DNA from: Salinirussus salinus
GTDB taxonomy: Archaea; Halobacteriota; Halobacteria; Halobacteriales; Haloarculaceae
Assembly (NCBI RefSeq): GCF_009831455.1
Contig: NZ_WOWO01000001.1
Coordinates: 248,001-312,000, forward strand
Reading direction: 5' to 3'
DNA length: 64,000 bases
Below the pieces are notes generated by a model. The model did not search any database and was not told where the DNA came from. It was given only the letters and a program-made list of their open reading frames with translations. Shown here in pieces: positions 32,529 through 42,013 of this stretch; position 1 is the stretch's first letter; each line of letters starts with the position of its first letter. The translations under genes were made by a program, and so were the position numbers.

Positions 32529-34412
32529 TCAGTCGTCCGACCCGCGGAGCCGCTGCAGGCCGGCGGCGCCGAGCAGGCCGAGCGCGGCACCGACTGCGGT
32601 GAACCCCGGCGAGCCGCCGCCGGGGGTCGAGCCGCCGGGTGCCCCGCCGGTGGAGCCGCCACCAGTTGCGTCCCCGGTAGCGTCGGTGGCCCGCTGTCGG
32701 GCCGTCGCCCCGGTGAGCACGTGGAGCCCGAACGTCCCGTCAGTCGAGTTCGTGTTGACGAACAGCGTCCCGCCGGCGACCAGCACCGAGCTGCCGAACA
32801 CCGAGGGCGTCTGCCCGGTCCGGGTCTGCTCGCCGAGCTCGACCGTCCACAGCCGGTCGCCCGAGGCGGCGTCGAAGCCGTGGACCGCCTCGTCCCGTTC
32901 GGCGGAGCCGTCCTCCTCGACGCCGCCGACGAAGTACGTGTTCGCGGCGTAGACGACGCCGCCGGCAACGGCGGGCGGGCTGACGAACCCCCGGGTTCGC
33001 CTGCGCCACCGCCTGTCGCCGGTGGCTGCGTCGAGGGCGTAGAGACGGTAGTCGTTGCACCCGACGTAGACGGTTCCCGCGGCTCCCGCGACACCGCTCC
33101 CGGATGGGAGGACCGCCAGGCCCCGGGCGCGGCTCCCGAGGCCGGCGGTCCAGCGCTCGCGGCCGCTTACGGCGTCGATGGCGTGGACGGCGTGGGAACC
33201 GCTGCCGACGTAGACCGTCCCGTCGGCAACGGTCGGTCGGGTCGGCGGGTACGACTCCCGTTCGAACCGCCACCGCTCCCGACCCTCGCCGTCGAGGCCG
33301 GCGGCCCACAGCACCGGGTCCTGGCGGTCAGTCCCGTAATGGCGCGTCCCGGTGGCGAGGAGCCCCCCTTCGACGGCAGCGATCCCCTCGACGGCCCCTC
33401 CCGGCCGGCGGTTCCACCGCACCTCGCCGGTGGCGGCGTCGAGCGCCGCCAGGCCGCCGTCGCCGGCCACGAGCAGGCGCCCGCCCGCGACCTGGACGTC
33501 GTTTGCCAGCCAGTCGGTGACCTGTGCTCGCCGGCGCCACCGCGGCTCCCCGCTCGCGGCGTCGAGACAAACGACGTCACCGGCCTCGGTCGTGAGGTAG
33601 ACGGCGTCGGCGGTGGCGGTCACCGCGACACCCGCCGGGCCGGTCCACAGGTGTCGGCCGGTCGCCGCGTCGAGCGCGACCGTCCGGTCGGGACTGCCCA
33701 GCGAGACGACGAGCCGCCCGCCGGCCAGCACCGGTGCCCACGTGAAGTCGCGGAAGGCGACCGTCCCGCTCTTGCGGACGTCCTCGACGGGGCCGACCGT
33801 CGCGGGGTTGTGCCGGGTGTTCGCCGCGTCGAACCCCCGTGACGGCCACGCCGCTGTCGGCGCGGCAGCCAGCCACTCCCCTTCGGGTGCCGGCTCGGGG
33901 GTCGGGGTCGGCGTCGGCGCGGGGGTCCGCGTGGGGACGCTCCCGACCGCGACCGCTCCTCTCATGCCCAGCGCCCGGTGTGGCGCACAGTAGTACGGAT
34001 AGACTCCCTCCTCCTCGAAGGTGTACTCGAAGTTGACTCCCGGCTCCGAGACCACGTCGCCCGAGTCGAAGCGCCCGTCCTCGGCGACGACGCTGTGTGT
34101 GCCACTGCCGGTCCACTCCCACCGGACGGTCGCGCCGGGGTCGACCCGGACCGCCGGCGGACCGAAGCCGTAGGGGCCGCCGTTTGCCTCGACGCCGACG
34201 CTCACTGTGACGTCGGCCCGTCCGCGCATGTCGGCGGTCGTCCCGTCGTAGTTGCCGACGCCGTCGAGCCAGCCGCCGTAGTCGGGTTCGGCCGCGCCCC
34301 CGCCTGCTCCGCCGCCGGCCTGTGCGGCCGCCGTGCCGGACGGGAGCGCTGTCCACCCCAGCGCCCCCGCGGCGAGTCCCAGGGCAGTCCGGCGGTCGAC
34401 CGAGCGTTCCAT
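32529..34412 (-). CDS. Halocyanin domain fused to a PQQ-like beta-propeller with PGF-CTERM anchor
   Basis: 627 aa surface protein. A signal with DRRTALGLAAG (Tat-like, about 1-30) is followed by a halocyanin/plastocyanin domain (about 50-157) with all type-1 copper ligands: His106, Cys142, His145, Met150. A Pro-Thr linker (about 160-180) leads to a PQQ-like beta-propeller (about 190-570) with repeated GxVYVG..YALDAATG.RRW blades. It ends with a Gly-Ser-Thr linker, SPGF, one helix and a basic tail. The usual quinoprotein active-site residues are not evident, so it may be an assembly or substrate-binding propeller rather than a dehydrogenase. Confidence 0.9.
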   Translation of the reverse strand: MERSVDRRTALGLAAGALGWTALPSGTAAAQAGGGAGGGAAEPDYGGWLDGVGNYDGTTADMRGRADVTVSVGVEANGGPYGFGPPAVRVDPGATVRWEWTGSGTHSVVAEDGRFDSGDVVSEPGVNFEYTFEEEGVYPYYCAPHRALGMRGAVAVGSVPTRTPAPTPTPTPEPAPEGEWLAAAPTAAWPSRGFDAANTRHNPATVGPVEDVRKSGTVAFRDFTWAPVLAGGRLVVSLGSPDRTVALDAATGRHLWTGPAGVAVTATADAVYLTTEAGDVVCLDAASGEPRWRRRAQVTDWLANDVQVAGGRLLVAGDGGLAALDAATGEVRWNRRPGGAVEGIAAVEGGLLATGTRHYGTDRQDPVLWAAGLDGEGRERWRFERESYPPTRPTVADGTVYVGSGSHAVHAIDAVSGRERWTAGLGSRARGLAVLPSGSGVAGAAGTVYVGCNDYRLYALDAATGDRRWRRRTRGFVSPPAVAGGVVYAANTYFVGGVEEDGSAERDEAVHGFDAASGDRLWTVELGEQTRTGQTPSVFGSSVLVAGGTLFVNTNSTDGTFGLHVLTGATARQRATDATGDATGGGSTGGAPGGSTPGGGSPGFTAVGAALGLLGAAGLQRLRGSDD

Positions 34413-34521
34413 GCCTGGACGTGTCCGAACGGCGGCATAAAACTGGCCACTTGGGTGCGCCGTCGTGCGGTCCGGAGTGTGCACTCCCGTGCTCGATGTC
34501 CAGTCCCGGCGTGTCGACGGC

Positions 34522-35781
34522 TCAGACCAGCTCGCCCAGCGCGTACACCGTGTTGTGGCCCGTAATTTCGACGGTCACGAAGTCGCCGAGCTCCACACCC
34601 CGCGACTCGGCGCCGGGGATAGCGACCTGCCGGTAGGCCGAATCGTAGCCGACCATCGAGTCGTCGGTGCCGTCCTCGACGACCAGCACCTCGCTCTCCC
34701 GGCCGACCATTCCCTCGTGGGCCGCGCCGACGACGTCCATCTTCACCTCGACCATCTCGGAGGAGCGGTCCTTCTTCGTCTGGCCGCCCAGCCCCTTCAT
34801 GTCGGCGGCGTCGGTGCCGGGGCGCTTCGAGAAGCGGGTGACGTTGACCTTCTCCGGGCGGGTCTCCCGCAGCAGGGCGAGGCTCTGCTCGTGGTCGCGG
34901 TCGGTCTCCGTGGGGAAGCCGACGATGAAATCGGTCGAGAGCGTCCAGTACTCCAGGTTCTCGTCGAAGGTCTCGACGACCTCGACGTACTCCCGGACGG
35001 CGTGCTGGCGGCGCATCTCCCGCAACACGTCGTCGCTGCCGGACTGGACCGGCGCGTGCAGGAAGTTGTACAGCTTCTCGTTGTCCGCGAACACCCCGGC
35101 CAGCTCCTCCCGCACCCCGTGGACGCCGGCGGGGTTGGCCATCCCCACCCGGACGCGGAAGTCGCCGTCGATATCGCAAATCCGGTCGAGCAGTTCGGGC
35201 AGGAGACTCTCGCCCTGGTTGCGGTCCCAGCCGTAGACGCCGGTGTCCTGGCCCGTCACGCGGAGCTCCTTCGCGCCGGCGTGGACGAGCGACCGGGCCT
35301 TCTCGACGTTCTCATCGACCGTGGGGGAGTCGATCCGGCCGGTCGCCTGCTTGGTGATGCAGTACGAGCAGTCGCTCATGCACCCGCGCGCGATGGGGAG
35401 GATGCCGACCACGCCGTCGAGCACGGGGTCGGTGTCACCGGTGACCGTCGGGCACTCCCCGTTGAGGACGTACTCGGGGACGTCGTCCCAGTGGAGGAGT
35501 TCGGCGTCGACGCCAGCCTCCTCGAAGGCTTCGCCCTGGGCCAGCGCCATACATCCCGTGACCACGAGGTCGGCGGGGGTCTCGGCGTCGAGTTCGCGGG
35601 CCCGGGCGAGCATGTTGTGCTCGGTCTTCTCGAGGACCGTACAGGTGTTGAGGATGGCCACGTCGGCGGCCCCGGGGTCCGGCGCGGGCCGGTGGCCGCC
35701 CTCCCGGAGCGCCCGCTCGATCTCGCGGGCCTCACCCCTGTTGGAGGTGCACCCGTAGGTCTCGATGTGGTACCGGGCCAT
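34522..35781 (-). CDS. tRNA t6A37 methylthiotransferase (MtaB/CDKAL1 type)
   Basis: 419 aa. Converts N6-threonylcarbamoyl-A37 of tRNA to its 2-methylthio form. The N-terminal UPF0004 domain has three Cys (YGCTSN, NTCTV, TGCMA) for a second iron-sulfur cluster. The radical SAM core has RGCMSDCSYC (three Cys of the 4Fe-4S cluster), APVQSGSD and the IVGFPTET strand. A TRAM domain closes it (about 350-415). Archaeal members have this e-MtaB arrangement. ATG 35781 gives the conserved MARYHIETYGC start. Confidence 0.93.
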   Translation of the reverse strand: MARYHIETYGCTSNRGEAREIERALREGGHRPAPDPGAADVAILNTCTVLEKTEHNMLARARELDAETPADLVVTGCMALAQGEAFEEAGVDAELLHWDDVPEYVLNGECPTVTGDTDPVLDGVVGILPIARGCMSDCSYCITKQATGRIDSPTVDENVEKARSLVHAGAKELRVTGQDTGVYGWDRNQGESLLPELLDRICDIDGDFRVRVGMANPAGVHGVREELAGVFADNEKLYNFLHAPVQSGSDDVLREMRRQHAVREYVEVVETFDENLEYWTLSTDFIVGFPTETDRDHEQSLALLRETRPEKVNVTRFSKRPGTDAADMKGLGGQTKKDRSSEMVEVKMDVVGAAHEGMVGRESEVLVVEDGTDDSMVGYDSAYRQVAIPGAESRGVELGDFVTVEITGHNTVYALGELV

Positions 35782-35909
35782 ATCACGACCTGGGTGTCCG
35801 CGGGCAAAAGCGCGACGGACCGCGACGGGCGAGCTCCGGGTGCCGTGAGACGGGGAGGGAACCACCCTGCCGACGGTAGCGTTAACACGCTCGCTGCCCG
35901 TGTAGGGGT

Positions 35910-37538
35910 GTGCGCATCCGTCCCTCCGGGACCGTGCGGGTGACGGCGCTCGGCGTCGCAGTGTTCGCCTCGGGGGTCTCCAGCATGGGGCTGGAGATCC
36001 TCGCCGGCCGGCTGCTCGCGCCCACCTTCGGCAGCAGCGTCTTCACCTGGGGGTCGGTGATCGGCGTCTTTCTCGCGGCGCTGGCGGCCGGCTACTGGCT
36101 GGCCGGCCGGCGGGCCGCCGAGGGTGCCAGCCGTGGGGCGCTGTCCTCCCTGCTGTTGCTCGCCGCCGCCTACGTCGCGCTGGTCATGGTCGGCGCCCAG
36201 CCGCTGGTGGGGTGGCTCGCCGCGCTTCCGGTCCCGGACCGCTTCGCGCCGCTGTTGCCGGTGACAGTCCTCTTCGGCCCGCCGACTGTCCTGCTGGGCT
36301 TCATCAGCCCCTACGGCGCGGAACTGATGGACAGCGACGGCCCGGGCGACGCCTCCGGCCACGTCTACGCGCTGGGGACCGCCGGCTCGCTGGTCGGCGC
36401 CTTCGGAACCACCTTCCTGCTGTTGCCCGAACTGGGGATCGCCGGGACGGAACTGGTCTGCGGGCTCGTCTTGGTCGGGGCGGCAGCCCTGCTGACGGCC
36501 CGGCGGGGGGGCGAGGACCCGGCCGCCGACCGGACCGGTCGCTACGGCCGCGCGCTCTCGCGGGCGCTGCCGGTCGCGCTGCTTCTCGTCGTCGCCTTCG
36601 CCTTCGTCGGTGCGACGCCAGTGGGCGGGGCCGTCATCCACCAGACCCAGACGGAGTACCAGCAACTCCAGGTCACCCAGGAGGGGGATATCCGGACGCT
36701 GTACCTCGACGGCGCGCCACACAGCGCGATGGACGTCACGGAGCCCGACCGGTACGTCTTCGAGTACACCCGCTACTTCCACCTGCCCCACCTGATACGC
36801 GACGAGCCCGATGTCGAGCGGGTGCTGTTCGTCGGCGGCGGCGGCTTCTCCGGCCCCAAGCGCTACCTCAGCGAGTACCCCGACGCGACCGTCGACGTCG
36901 TCGAACTCGACCCGGCGGTCGTGCGGGTCGCCCGGGAGTACTTCGCGGTCCCGGACTCGCCGCGGCTGACCGTCCACACGATGGACGGCCGGCGGTTCCT
37001 CCGGGAGACCGAGCGCACCTACGACGTCGTCGTGCTCGACGCCTACCGGGCCGACGAGGTGCCCTATCACCTCACCACCGTCGAGTTCATGCGCCTGGTC
37101 GAGGACCGCCTCGCGGACGACGGCGCCGTGGTCGCGAACCTCATCTCCGCGACCGAGGGGTCGGCCTCGACGTTCTACCGCGCGGAGTACCGGACCATGG
37201 ACTGGGCCTTCGGCCAGGTGTACAGCTTCCCCACGAGCGACACCGGCGCGCTGCAGAACATCGAACTCGTCGCCACCAAGACCGACCGGAGGGTCACGCA
37301 GGCGACGCTGCGCGAGCGCAACCGCGCCCGCGACGTCGGGCTGGACCTCGCCGACGCCGTCGACAACTACCGGGTCGATGTCCCCGTCCGGGACGCGCCA
37401 CTACTCCGTGACGGCGACGGGACTGCCGCCGACCTGGTGGCCAGCCAGGTCGACCGCCGGTACGTCGTCGAGCGGACAAACGGGAGCGCCGTCGCGTCGG
37501 GACCGGACACTTCCTCGCCGTCGCTCGCCGCACCGTAG
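35910..37538 (+). CDS. Membrane protein fused to a spermidine-synthase-like domain
   Basis: 542 aa. The N-terminal half (about 1-235) has seven or so helices with FASGVSSMGLEILAGRLLAPTFGSS, the fused MFS/spermidine synthase signature. The C-terminal half (about 245-500) is the SpeE Rossmann fold: VLFVGGGGFSGPKRYL, VDVVELDPAVVRVAREYF, and DVVVLDAYRADEVPYHL in place of the usual polyamine-site DxxDP motif. The amine-binding acids look altered, so polyamine synthesis is uncertain. Starts at GTG 35910 with an A/T box (GCGTTAAC, 35879-35886). Confidence 0.87.
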   Translation: MRIRPSGTVRVTALGVAVFASGVSSMGLEILAGRLLAPTFGSSVFTWGSVIGVFLAALAAGYWLAGRRAAEGASRGALSSLLLLAAAYVALVMVGAQPLVGWLAALPVPDRFAPLLPVTVLFGPPTVLLGFISPYGAELMDSDGPGDASGHVYALGTAGSLVGAFGTTFLLLPELGIAGTELVCGLVLVGAAALLTARRGGEDPAADRTGRYGRALSRALPVALLLVVAFAFVGATPVGGAVIHQTQTEYQQLQVTQEGDIRTLYLDGAPHSAMDVTEPDRYVFEYTRYFHLPHLIRDEPDVERVLFVGGGGFSGPKRYLSEYPDATVDVVELDPAVVRVAREYFAVPDSPRLTVHTMDGRRFLRETERTYDVVVLDAYRADEVPYHLTTVEFMRLVEDRLADDGAVVANLISATEGSASTFYRAEYRTMDWAFGQVYSFPTSDTGALQNIELVATKTDRRVTQATLRERNRARDVGLDLADAVDNYRVDVPVRDAPLLRDGDGTAADLVASQVDRRYVVERTNGSAVASGPDTSSPSLAAP

Positions 37539-37548
37539 CCCTGGGCAG

Positions 37549-38226
37549 TCACTCCGCGCCGGCGTCCGCACCGTCCTCGGGGGCGCCGACGCTGTCCAGG
37601 TACTCCCGGACGATAACGTCGCCGCTGGAGGCGCCGATCCGCTCGGCGCCGGCCTCGAACATCGCTTGCGCCTCCGCCCAGGAGCCGACGCCGCCGCTTG
37701 CCTTCACCGGGAGGTACTCGCTCATCACCTCGACGTCGGCGACGGTCGCCCCGCCCTCCGAGAAGCCGGTCGCGGTCTTCACGAAGTCGGCGCCGGCGTC
37801 GCGGGCGGCCGCACAGGCCCGCCTGAGCTCCCCCTCCTCGAGCAGCGGCGCCTCGACGATGACCTTCACCGGGACCTCGACCGCGTCGACGACCACCTCG
37901 ACGTCGGCCTCGGTTGCCCCGTCCTCGCCGGCCAGCAGGGGACCGAGCGCGGCCACCATGTCGACCTCGCTGGCGCCGTCGGCCACCGCCCGTTCGGCCT
38001 CCGTCGCCTTGACCGCGGGCTGGTGGTTGCCGTGCGGGAAGCCGACGACGGTCACGACCTCGACGTCGGGGGCTGCCCCGACGGCTGTCGGGACGTACCG
38101 CGGCGGGACGCAGGCTCGCATCCCGAGGTCGGCGGCGGTCTCGACCACCTCGCGGACGTCCGCGGCGGTCGTCGTCGGCCCGAGGACGGTGTGTTCGATG
38201 CGTGCGGGGACGTCTGACTCGTCCAT
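37549..38226 (-). CDS. deoC: Deoxyribose-phosphate aldolase
   Basis: 225 aa. Splits 2-deoxyribose 5-phosphate to acetaldehyde and glyceraldehyde 3-phosphate, the end of deoxynucleoside breakdown. Key residues: Asp89 (EVDMVAALG), Schiff-base Lys150 (DFVKTATGF) and Lys175 (LPVKASGGV). Soluble TIM barrel of normal length. The ATG at 38226 is preferred; earlier in-frame reading is in the promoter. Its 3' end lies 10 bp from that of the spermidine-synthase-like gene. It begins a nucleoside-related block that runs to 46 kb. Confidence 0.94.
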   Translation of the reverse strand: MDESDVPARIEHTVLGPTTTAADVREVVETAADLGMRACVPPRYVPTAVGAAPDVEVVTVVGFPHGNHQPAVKATEAERAVADGASEVDMVAALGPLLAGEDGATEADVEVVVDAVEVPVKVIVEAPLLEEGELRRACAAARDAGADFVKTATGFSEGGATVADVEVMSEYLPVKASGGVGSWAEAQAMFEAGAERIGASSGDVIVREYLDSVGAPEDGADAGAE

Positions 38227-38363
38227 GACCGCCCCGACGGCCGGGGACGCCAAAACTCCCGGTGGCGGACGACGGGCCGGCCACCCCGACAGGCCGACGG
38301 CAGCCCGGTGCCCTCAGCCGGGTGACCGACAGGGTTTTGCGGCCGCCGTATCACACATCCGAT

Positions 38364-39215
38364 ATGCAGGTCCCGTTCAGCGGGTTCGAGGTGCCCTCGC
38401 TGCTGTACCTCGTCGTGTTGCTGGCCGGGCTGGTGACGGTCGCCGCGCTGCTGTACGTGACCCGCCCGCCGGTCACCCAGCGGACCGTGCTGGCGTTCGC
38501 CCCCTGGGTCGCCAGCGGGGCGGCCCTGCACGTGTTCTACCAGCTCGGCTCCCGTCCCGGACAGCAGGTCTATCCCGGGTGGGCCGAGCCGCTCTTTGCC
38601 GCCCCCGCGGTCTACGTCACTACCTTCGTCGTCATGGGGGTGGTCTGGCTGGCGTCGATGGTACTCGGCACGGCCCGGGGGGGCGAACGGCTCGCGACGC
38701 GGTATCTCGGGGTCGTGGGTACCGGTGTGCTGCTGGCGCTGGTCGGGTTGCTCGTCTGGCAGGCGCTGGGGCCGGCGCTCTCCCCGCAACCGGTCGCACC
38801 GCTCCTGACGCTCATCGGAACCGCCGCGCTGACCTTCGTCGTCTACATGCTCATCGGGACCTGGCGGACGTGGGTGCTCGCCGAGGCCCGCCTGGTCGGG
38901 GGGCTTGTGCTTTTCGCCCACCTGCTCGACGGCATCTCGACGGCCGTCGCCGTCGACGTGTTCGGGACGACCGAGCGCTCGCTGCTCCCGGCGCAGATCA
39001 TGGAGTTCGCCGGAACGCTGCCGACCGAACCCTACCTCGGCACCGGCTGGCTGTTCGTGGTCGTGAAGCTCGCCGTCGCCTCGCTGATCGTCGTCGCCTT
39101 CGCCGACTACGTCCGCGAGGAGCCCGTCCGCGGGAACCTCCTCTTTGCCGTCATCATCGCCGTCGGGCTCGGCCCGGCGATGAACAACCTCTTCATCACC
39201 TTCCTCGGGGTCTGA
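38364..39215 (+). CDS. DUF63 family membrane protein
   Basis: 283 aa with about eight helices. The DUF63 signatures are APWVASGAALHVFYQLG, the central TWRTWVL, HLLDGISTAVAVD and the C-terminal GLGPAMNNL. The function is not known; it is widespread in Euryarchaeota. Transcribed away from deoC; A/T box GGGTTTTGC (about 38333-38341). Confidence 0.9.
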   Translation: MQVPFSGFEVPSLLYLVVLLAGLVTVAALLYVTRPPVTQRTVLAFAPWVASGAALHVFYQLGSRPGQQVYPGWAEPLFAAPAVYVTTFVVMGVVWLASMVLGTARGGERLATRYLGVVGTGVLLALVGLLVWQALGPALSPQPVAPLLTLIGTAALTFVVYMLIGTWRTWVLAEARLVGGLVLFAHLLDGISTAVAVDVFGTTERSLLPAQIMEFAGTLPTEPYLGTGWLFVVVKLAVASLIVVAFADYVREEPVRGNLLFAVIIAVGLGPAMNNLFITFLGV

Positions 39216-39312
39216 GCGCGGGCTGAACGCCGCCCGCGCCACGCCGCAGTGTGGGCCCCGGGCCACGAGCACGGGACGGCCGACTTTTAGTGACGCCGCA
39301 CGAACCCCGGTC

Positions 39313-40038
39313 ATGGCGAAACAGCCACACCTGCTTGTCGAGGACGGCGAGCTGGCCGACGTCGCGCTCGTCCCGGGGGACCCCGGCCGGGTCGACCGGA
39401 TCGCCGGCCACTGCGCCGACGCCGAGACCGTGTCGCACAACCGCGAGTACAAGGTCGTCAACGCCACGTACAAGGGGCGGCCGGTGACGGTCTGCTCGAC
39501 GGGGATCGGCGCCCCCTCGACGGCCATCGCGGTCGAGGAGATGGCGGCGGTCGGCGTCGAGCGGTTCGTCCGCGTCGGGACCTGCGGCGCCCTCCAGGCT
39601 GGTGTCGAGGTCGGTGACATGGTGGTCGCCAACGGTGCGGCGAAAGAGGAGGGAACCACGAAACGGTACGAGGCCGCCGAGGTTCCGGCCGTCCCCGACT
39701 TCGAGACGCTGGCGGCGCTGGTCGAGGCCGCCGAGGACAACGGCGAGACCGTCGAGGTCGGCCCCGTCGCCACGGACGACGCCTTCTACGCCGAGACCGA
39801 CGAGTACGTCGCCGAGTGGGAGGACGCGGGGCTCGCGGCCGTCGAGATGGAGGCTGCGGCCATCTTCACACTCGCCCGCCGGAAGGGGCTGGGGGCGGGC
39901 GCCATCTGCACCGTCGACGGCAACCTCGTCACCGGCACCCAGAAGGGCGAAACCGACGAGGACGAGCTGCCCGAGAAGGCAAAGAACAACGTCGGCCGCG
40001 CTATCGAGACCGCGCTGGAGGCGACCACGCGGCTGTGA
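39313..40038 (+). CDS. Uridine/purine nucleoside phosphorylase
   Basis: 241 aa. Phosphorolysis of nucleosides to base and (deoxy)ribose 1-phosphate. The trimeric/hexameric PNP-UDP fold: VALVPGDPGRVDRIA (about 17-31), STGIGAPSTAIAVEE, RVGTCGALQ for phosphate binding, and EMEAAAIFTLARRKG with the ribose-binding Met-Glu pair. Whether uridine or purine nucleosides are preferred cannot be read. Fits with deoC and the nucleoside-type ABC importer nearby. Confidence 0.93.
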   Translation: MAKQPHLLVEDGELADVALVPGDPGRVDRIAGHCADAETVSHNREYKVVNATYKGRPVTVCSTGIGAPSTAIAVEEMAAVGVERFVRVGTCGALQAGVEVGDMVVANGAAKEEGTTKRYEAAEVPAVPDFETLAALVEAAEDNGETVEVGPVATDDAFYAETDEYVAEWEDAGLAAVEMEAAAIFTLARRKGLGAGAICTVDGNLVTGTQKGETDEDELPEKAKNNVGRAIETALEATTRL

Positions 40039-40075
40039 CGGACAGCTTTAGGCCGCTCGCGCACCCCGTCGGGGC

Positions 40076-40948
40076 ATGGAGATCGCAGTCACCGGCGGGC
40101 GCGGGCAGACGGGACGGTGGGTCGTCGACCGCCTCGCCGCCGACCACGATGTCACCTGTCTCGACCGGGCGCTCCCGGAGGAGGGCCACCCGGCCGTCGA
40201 CTACCGCGCGCTTGACCTGACCGACGCCGGCGGCGTCTTCGACGCCGTCACCGCCATAGAGCCCGACGCCGTCGTCCACTGGGCGGCCATCCCCGTCGCC
40301 GGCCAGCACCCCGGCGTCGACCTCTACCGCAACAACACGCTCGCGGCCCACGCGGTGCTCTCGGCGGCCGGCCGCGTGGGTGCGCGCGTGGTACAGGCCT
40401 CCTCCGACGGCGCCTACGGCTTCTTCTTCGCCGAGGAGACCCCGCTGCCGGAGTCGCTGCCGGTCACCGAGGAGCATCCCCTTCGACCGGAGGACCCCTA
40501 CGGCCTCTCGAAGGTCGTCACCGAGGAAGTCGGGAAGACTGTGGCCCGCCGGGACGGCGTCCCAGTCCTCTCGCTGCGGCCGACGTGGATCCAGGAGCCC
40601 GGCGTCTACCCCTGCCGGGACCCCGACTACGTCGACGACCTCGCGGCAGGGGCGGGCAACTTCTGGTCGTACGTCGACGTCCGGGACGTGGTCGACATGG
40701 TCGAGGCGGCGCTGGCAGCAGACGTCACGGGACACGAGGCCTTCAACTGCGCCGGCCCGGACAACGCGCTCGGCCGCCCCCTTCGGGAGCTGGTGGCGGA
40801 ATTCTACGGCGACCTGCCCGCCGACTGTACGGTGGAGGGCGACGCCTCGGTCTACGACCTCACAAAGGCCCGGGAGCTGCTGGGGTGGGAGCCCACCCGG
40901 TCCTGGCGCGAGGCCGCCGACGAGACGGTCCCGGCGCCGCAGGTCTGA
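40076..40948 (+). CDS. NAD-dependent epimerase/dehydratase (extended SDR)
   Basis: 290 aa. Rossmann motif TGGRGQTGR (about 6-14), the catalytic SSDGAYG and Tyr-Lys in DPYGLSK, then RPTWIQEPGVYP. Sugar substrate unknown; such proteins in haloarchaea include sugar 1-dehydrogenases and epimerases. It follows the phosphorylase by 37 bp, so the pair may be one transcript acting on the released sugar. Its stop codon directly abuts the stop of the permease gene on the other strand. Confidence 0.87.
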   Translation: MEIAVTGGRGQTGRWVVDRLAADHDVTCLDRALPEEGHPAVDYRALDLTDAGGVFDAVTAIEPDAVVHWAAIPVAGQHPGVDLYRNNTLAAHAVLSAAGRVGARVVQASSDGAYGFFFAEETPLPESLPVTEEHPLRPEDPYGLSKVVTEEVGKTVARRDGVPVLSLRPTWIQEPGVYPCRDPDYVDDLAAGAGNFWSYVDVRDVVDMVEAALAADVTGHEAFNCAGPDNALGRPLRELVAEFYGDLPADCTVEGDASVYDLTKARELLGWEPTRSWREAADETVPAPQV

Positions 40949-42013
40949 TCACTCCTCCCCGTCGTAGGGCTCGCCCAGCGCCGACGGCACGCGGGTCCGC
41001 CGGACCAGCGTGATGGTCACGAGGACGACCACGAACGGGAGGATCCCGAACAGCTCCGACGGGATGTCGAGTGCGCCGATCTGCTGGAGGCGCAACTGCA
41101 GGGAGTCGAAGCCGGCAAACAGCATCGCGCCGCCGACGGCGGCAAAGGGGTTGTAGTTGCCGAAGAGGTAGGCGACGATGCCGAGAAAGCCCCGGCCGCC
41201 GATGCTGGTCTGGCCGACGGCGACGAACGTTCCTAACTGTCCGACCGTGAACCCCGCGCCGCCGATCCCGGCCAGCACACCCGAGACGAGGACGCCGGCG
41301 TACCGCACCCGGGAGACGCTGACGCCTGCGGTGTCCAGCGCCTTCGGATTCTCGCCGGCGGCCCGGATGCGCCGCCCCAGCCGCGTGTACCGCAGCGCGT
41401 ACCACGCCAGCGGTGTCGCGAGGAGCATCATGTAGACGACCGGCGAGGCGTCGAACAGGACCGGCCCGACGACGGGGACCTGTGAGAGCAGCGGTATCGG
41501 CCACGTCCCCAGCGTGCCGATCGTCGGGCTGGAGCTGTCGAACAGAGTCAGCGTGATGAAGGGGGCCAGCCCCAGCGCGACCAGCCACACCGCCAGTCCG
41601 GCGATGACCTGGTTCGACCGGTACCGGACGGTGAGGACGGCGAACACCCCCGCGACGAGCACGCTCACGAGGACGCCGGCGACGAAGGCGAGCCACAGTG
41701 CCGTCGGCCCGGTGACGCCTGCCCACGGGAGCCGCCGGGCGACGATGACGCTCGTCAGCGCGGAGACGATGAGAAACCCCTCGATGCCGATGTTGATGAC
41801 GCCAGCCCGTTCGGCGAAGATGCCCCCGAGCGCGGCGAAGGCGATGGGGACGGTCAGGCGCAACACGGAGCTCGCGTACCCGACGTCCAGCACGGCCCCG
41901 AGCATCCGGCCGGGGACCGACTCGGCGGGCACGGCCAGCCGCAGGGCCGCGAGCACAGTTAAGACGGCGGCGGCACCGAACACCCACCGCCGGGCGGTCC
42001 GCGTGGCGCTCAT
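40949..42013 (-). CDS. Nucleoside-type ABC transporter permease (second)
   Basis: 354 aa with about nine helices. The AGVINIGIEGFLIVSA motif and GENPKALDTAGVSVSRVRYAGVLVSG (EAA-like loop) mark the BPD_transp_2 branch of BMP-type nucleoside importers (NupQ/YufQ type). Overlaps the first permease by ATGA (42010-42013). Last in a four-gene importer operon. Confidence 0.92.
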   Translation of the reverse strand: MSATRTARRWVFGAAAVLTVLAALRLAVPAESVPGRMLGAVLDVGYASSVLRLTVPIAFAALGGIFAERAGVINIGIEGFLIVSALTSVIVARRLPWAGVTGPTALWLAFVAGVLVSVLVAGVFAVLTVRYRSNQVIAGLAVWLVALGLAPFITLTLFDSSSPTIGTLGTWPIPLLSQVPVVGPVLFDASPVVYMMLLATPLAWYALRYTRLGRRIRAAGENPKALDTAGVSVSRVRYAGVLVSGVLAGIGGAGFTVGQLGTFVAVGQTSIGGRGFLGIVAYLFGNYNPFAAVGGAMLFAGFDSLQLRLQQIGALDIPSELFGILPFVVVLVTITLVRRTRVPSALGEPYDGEE

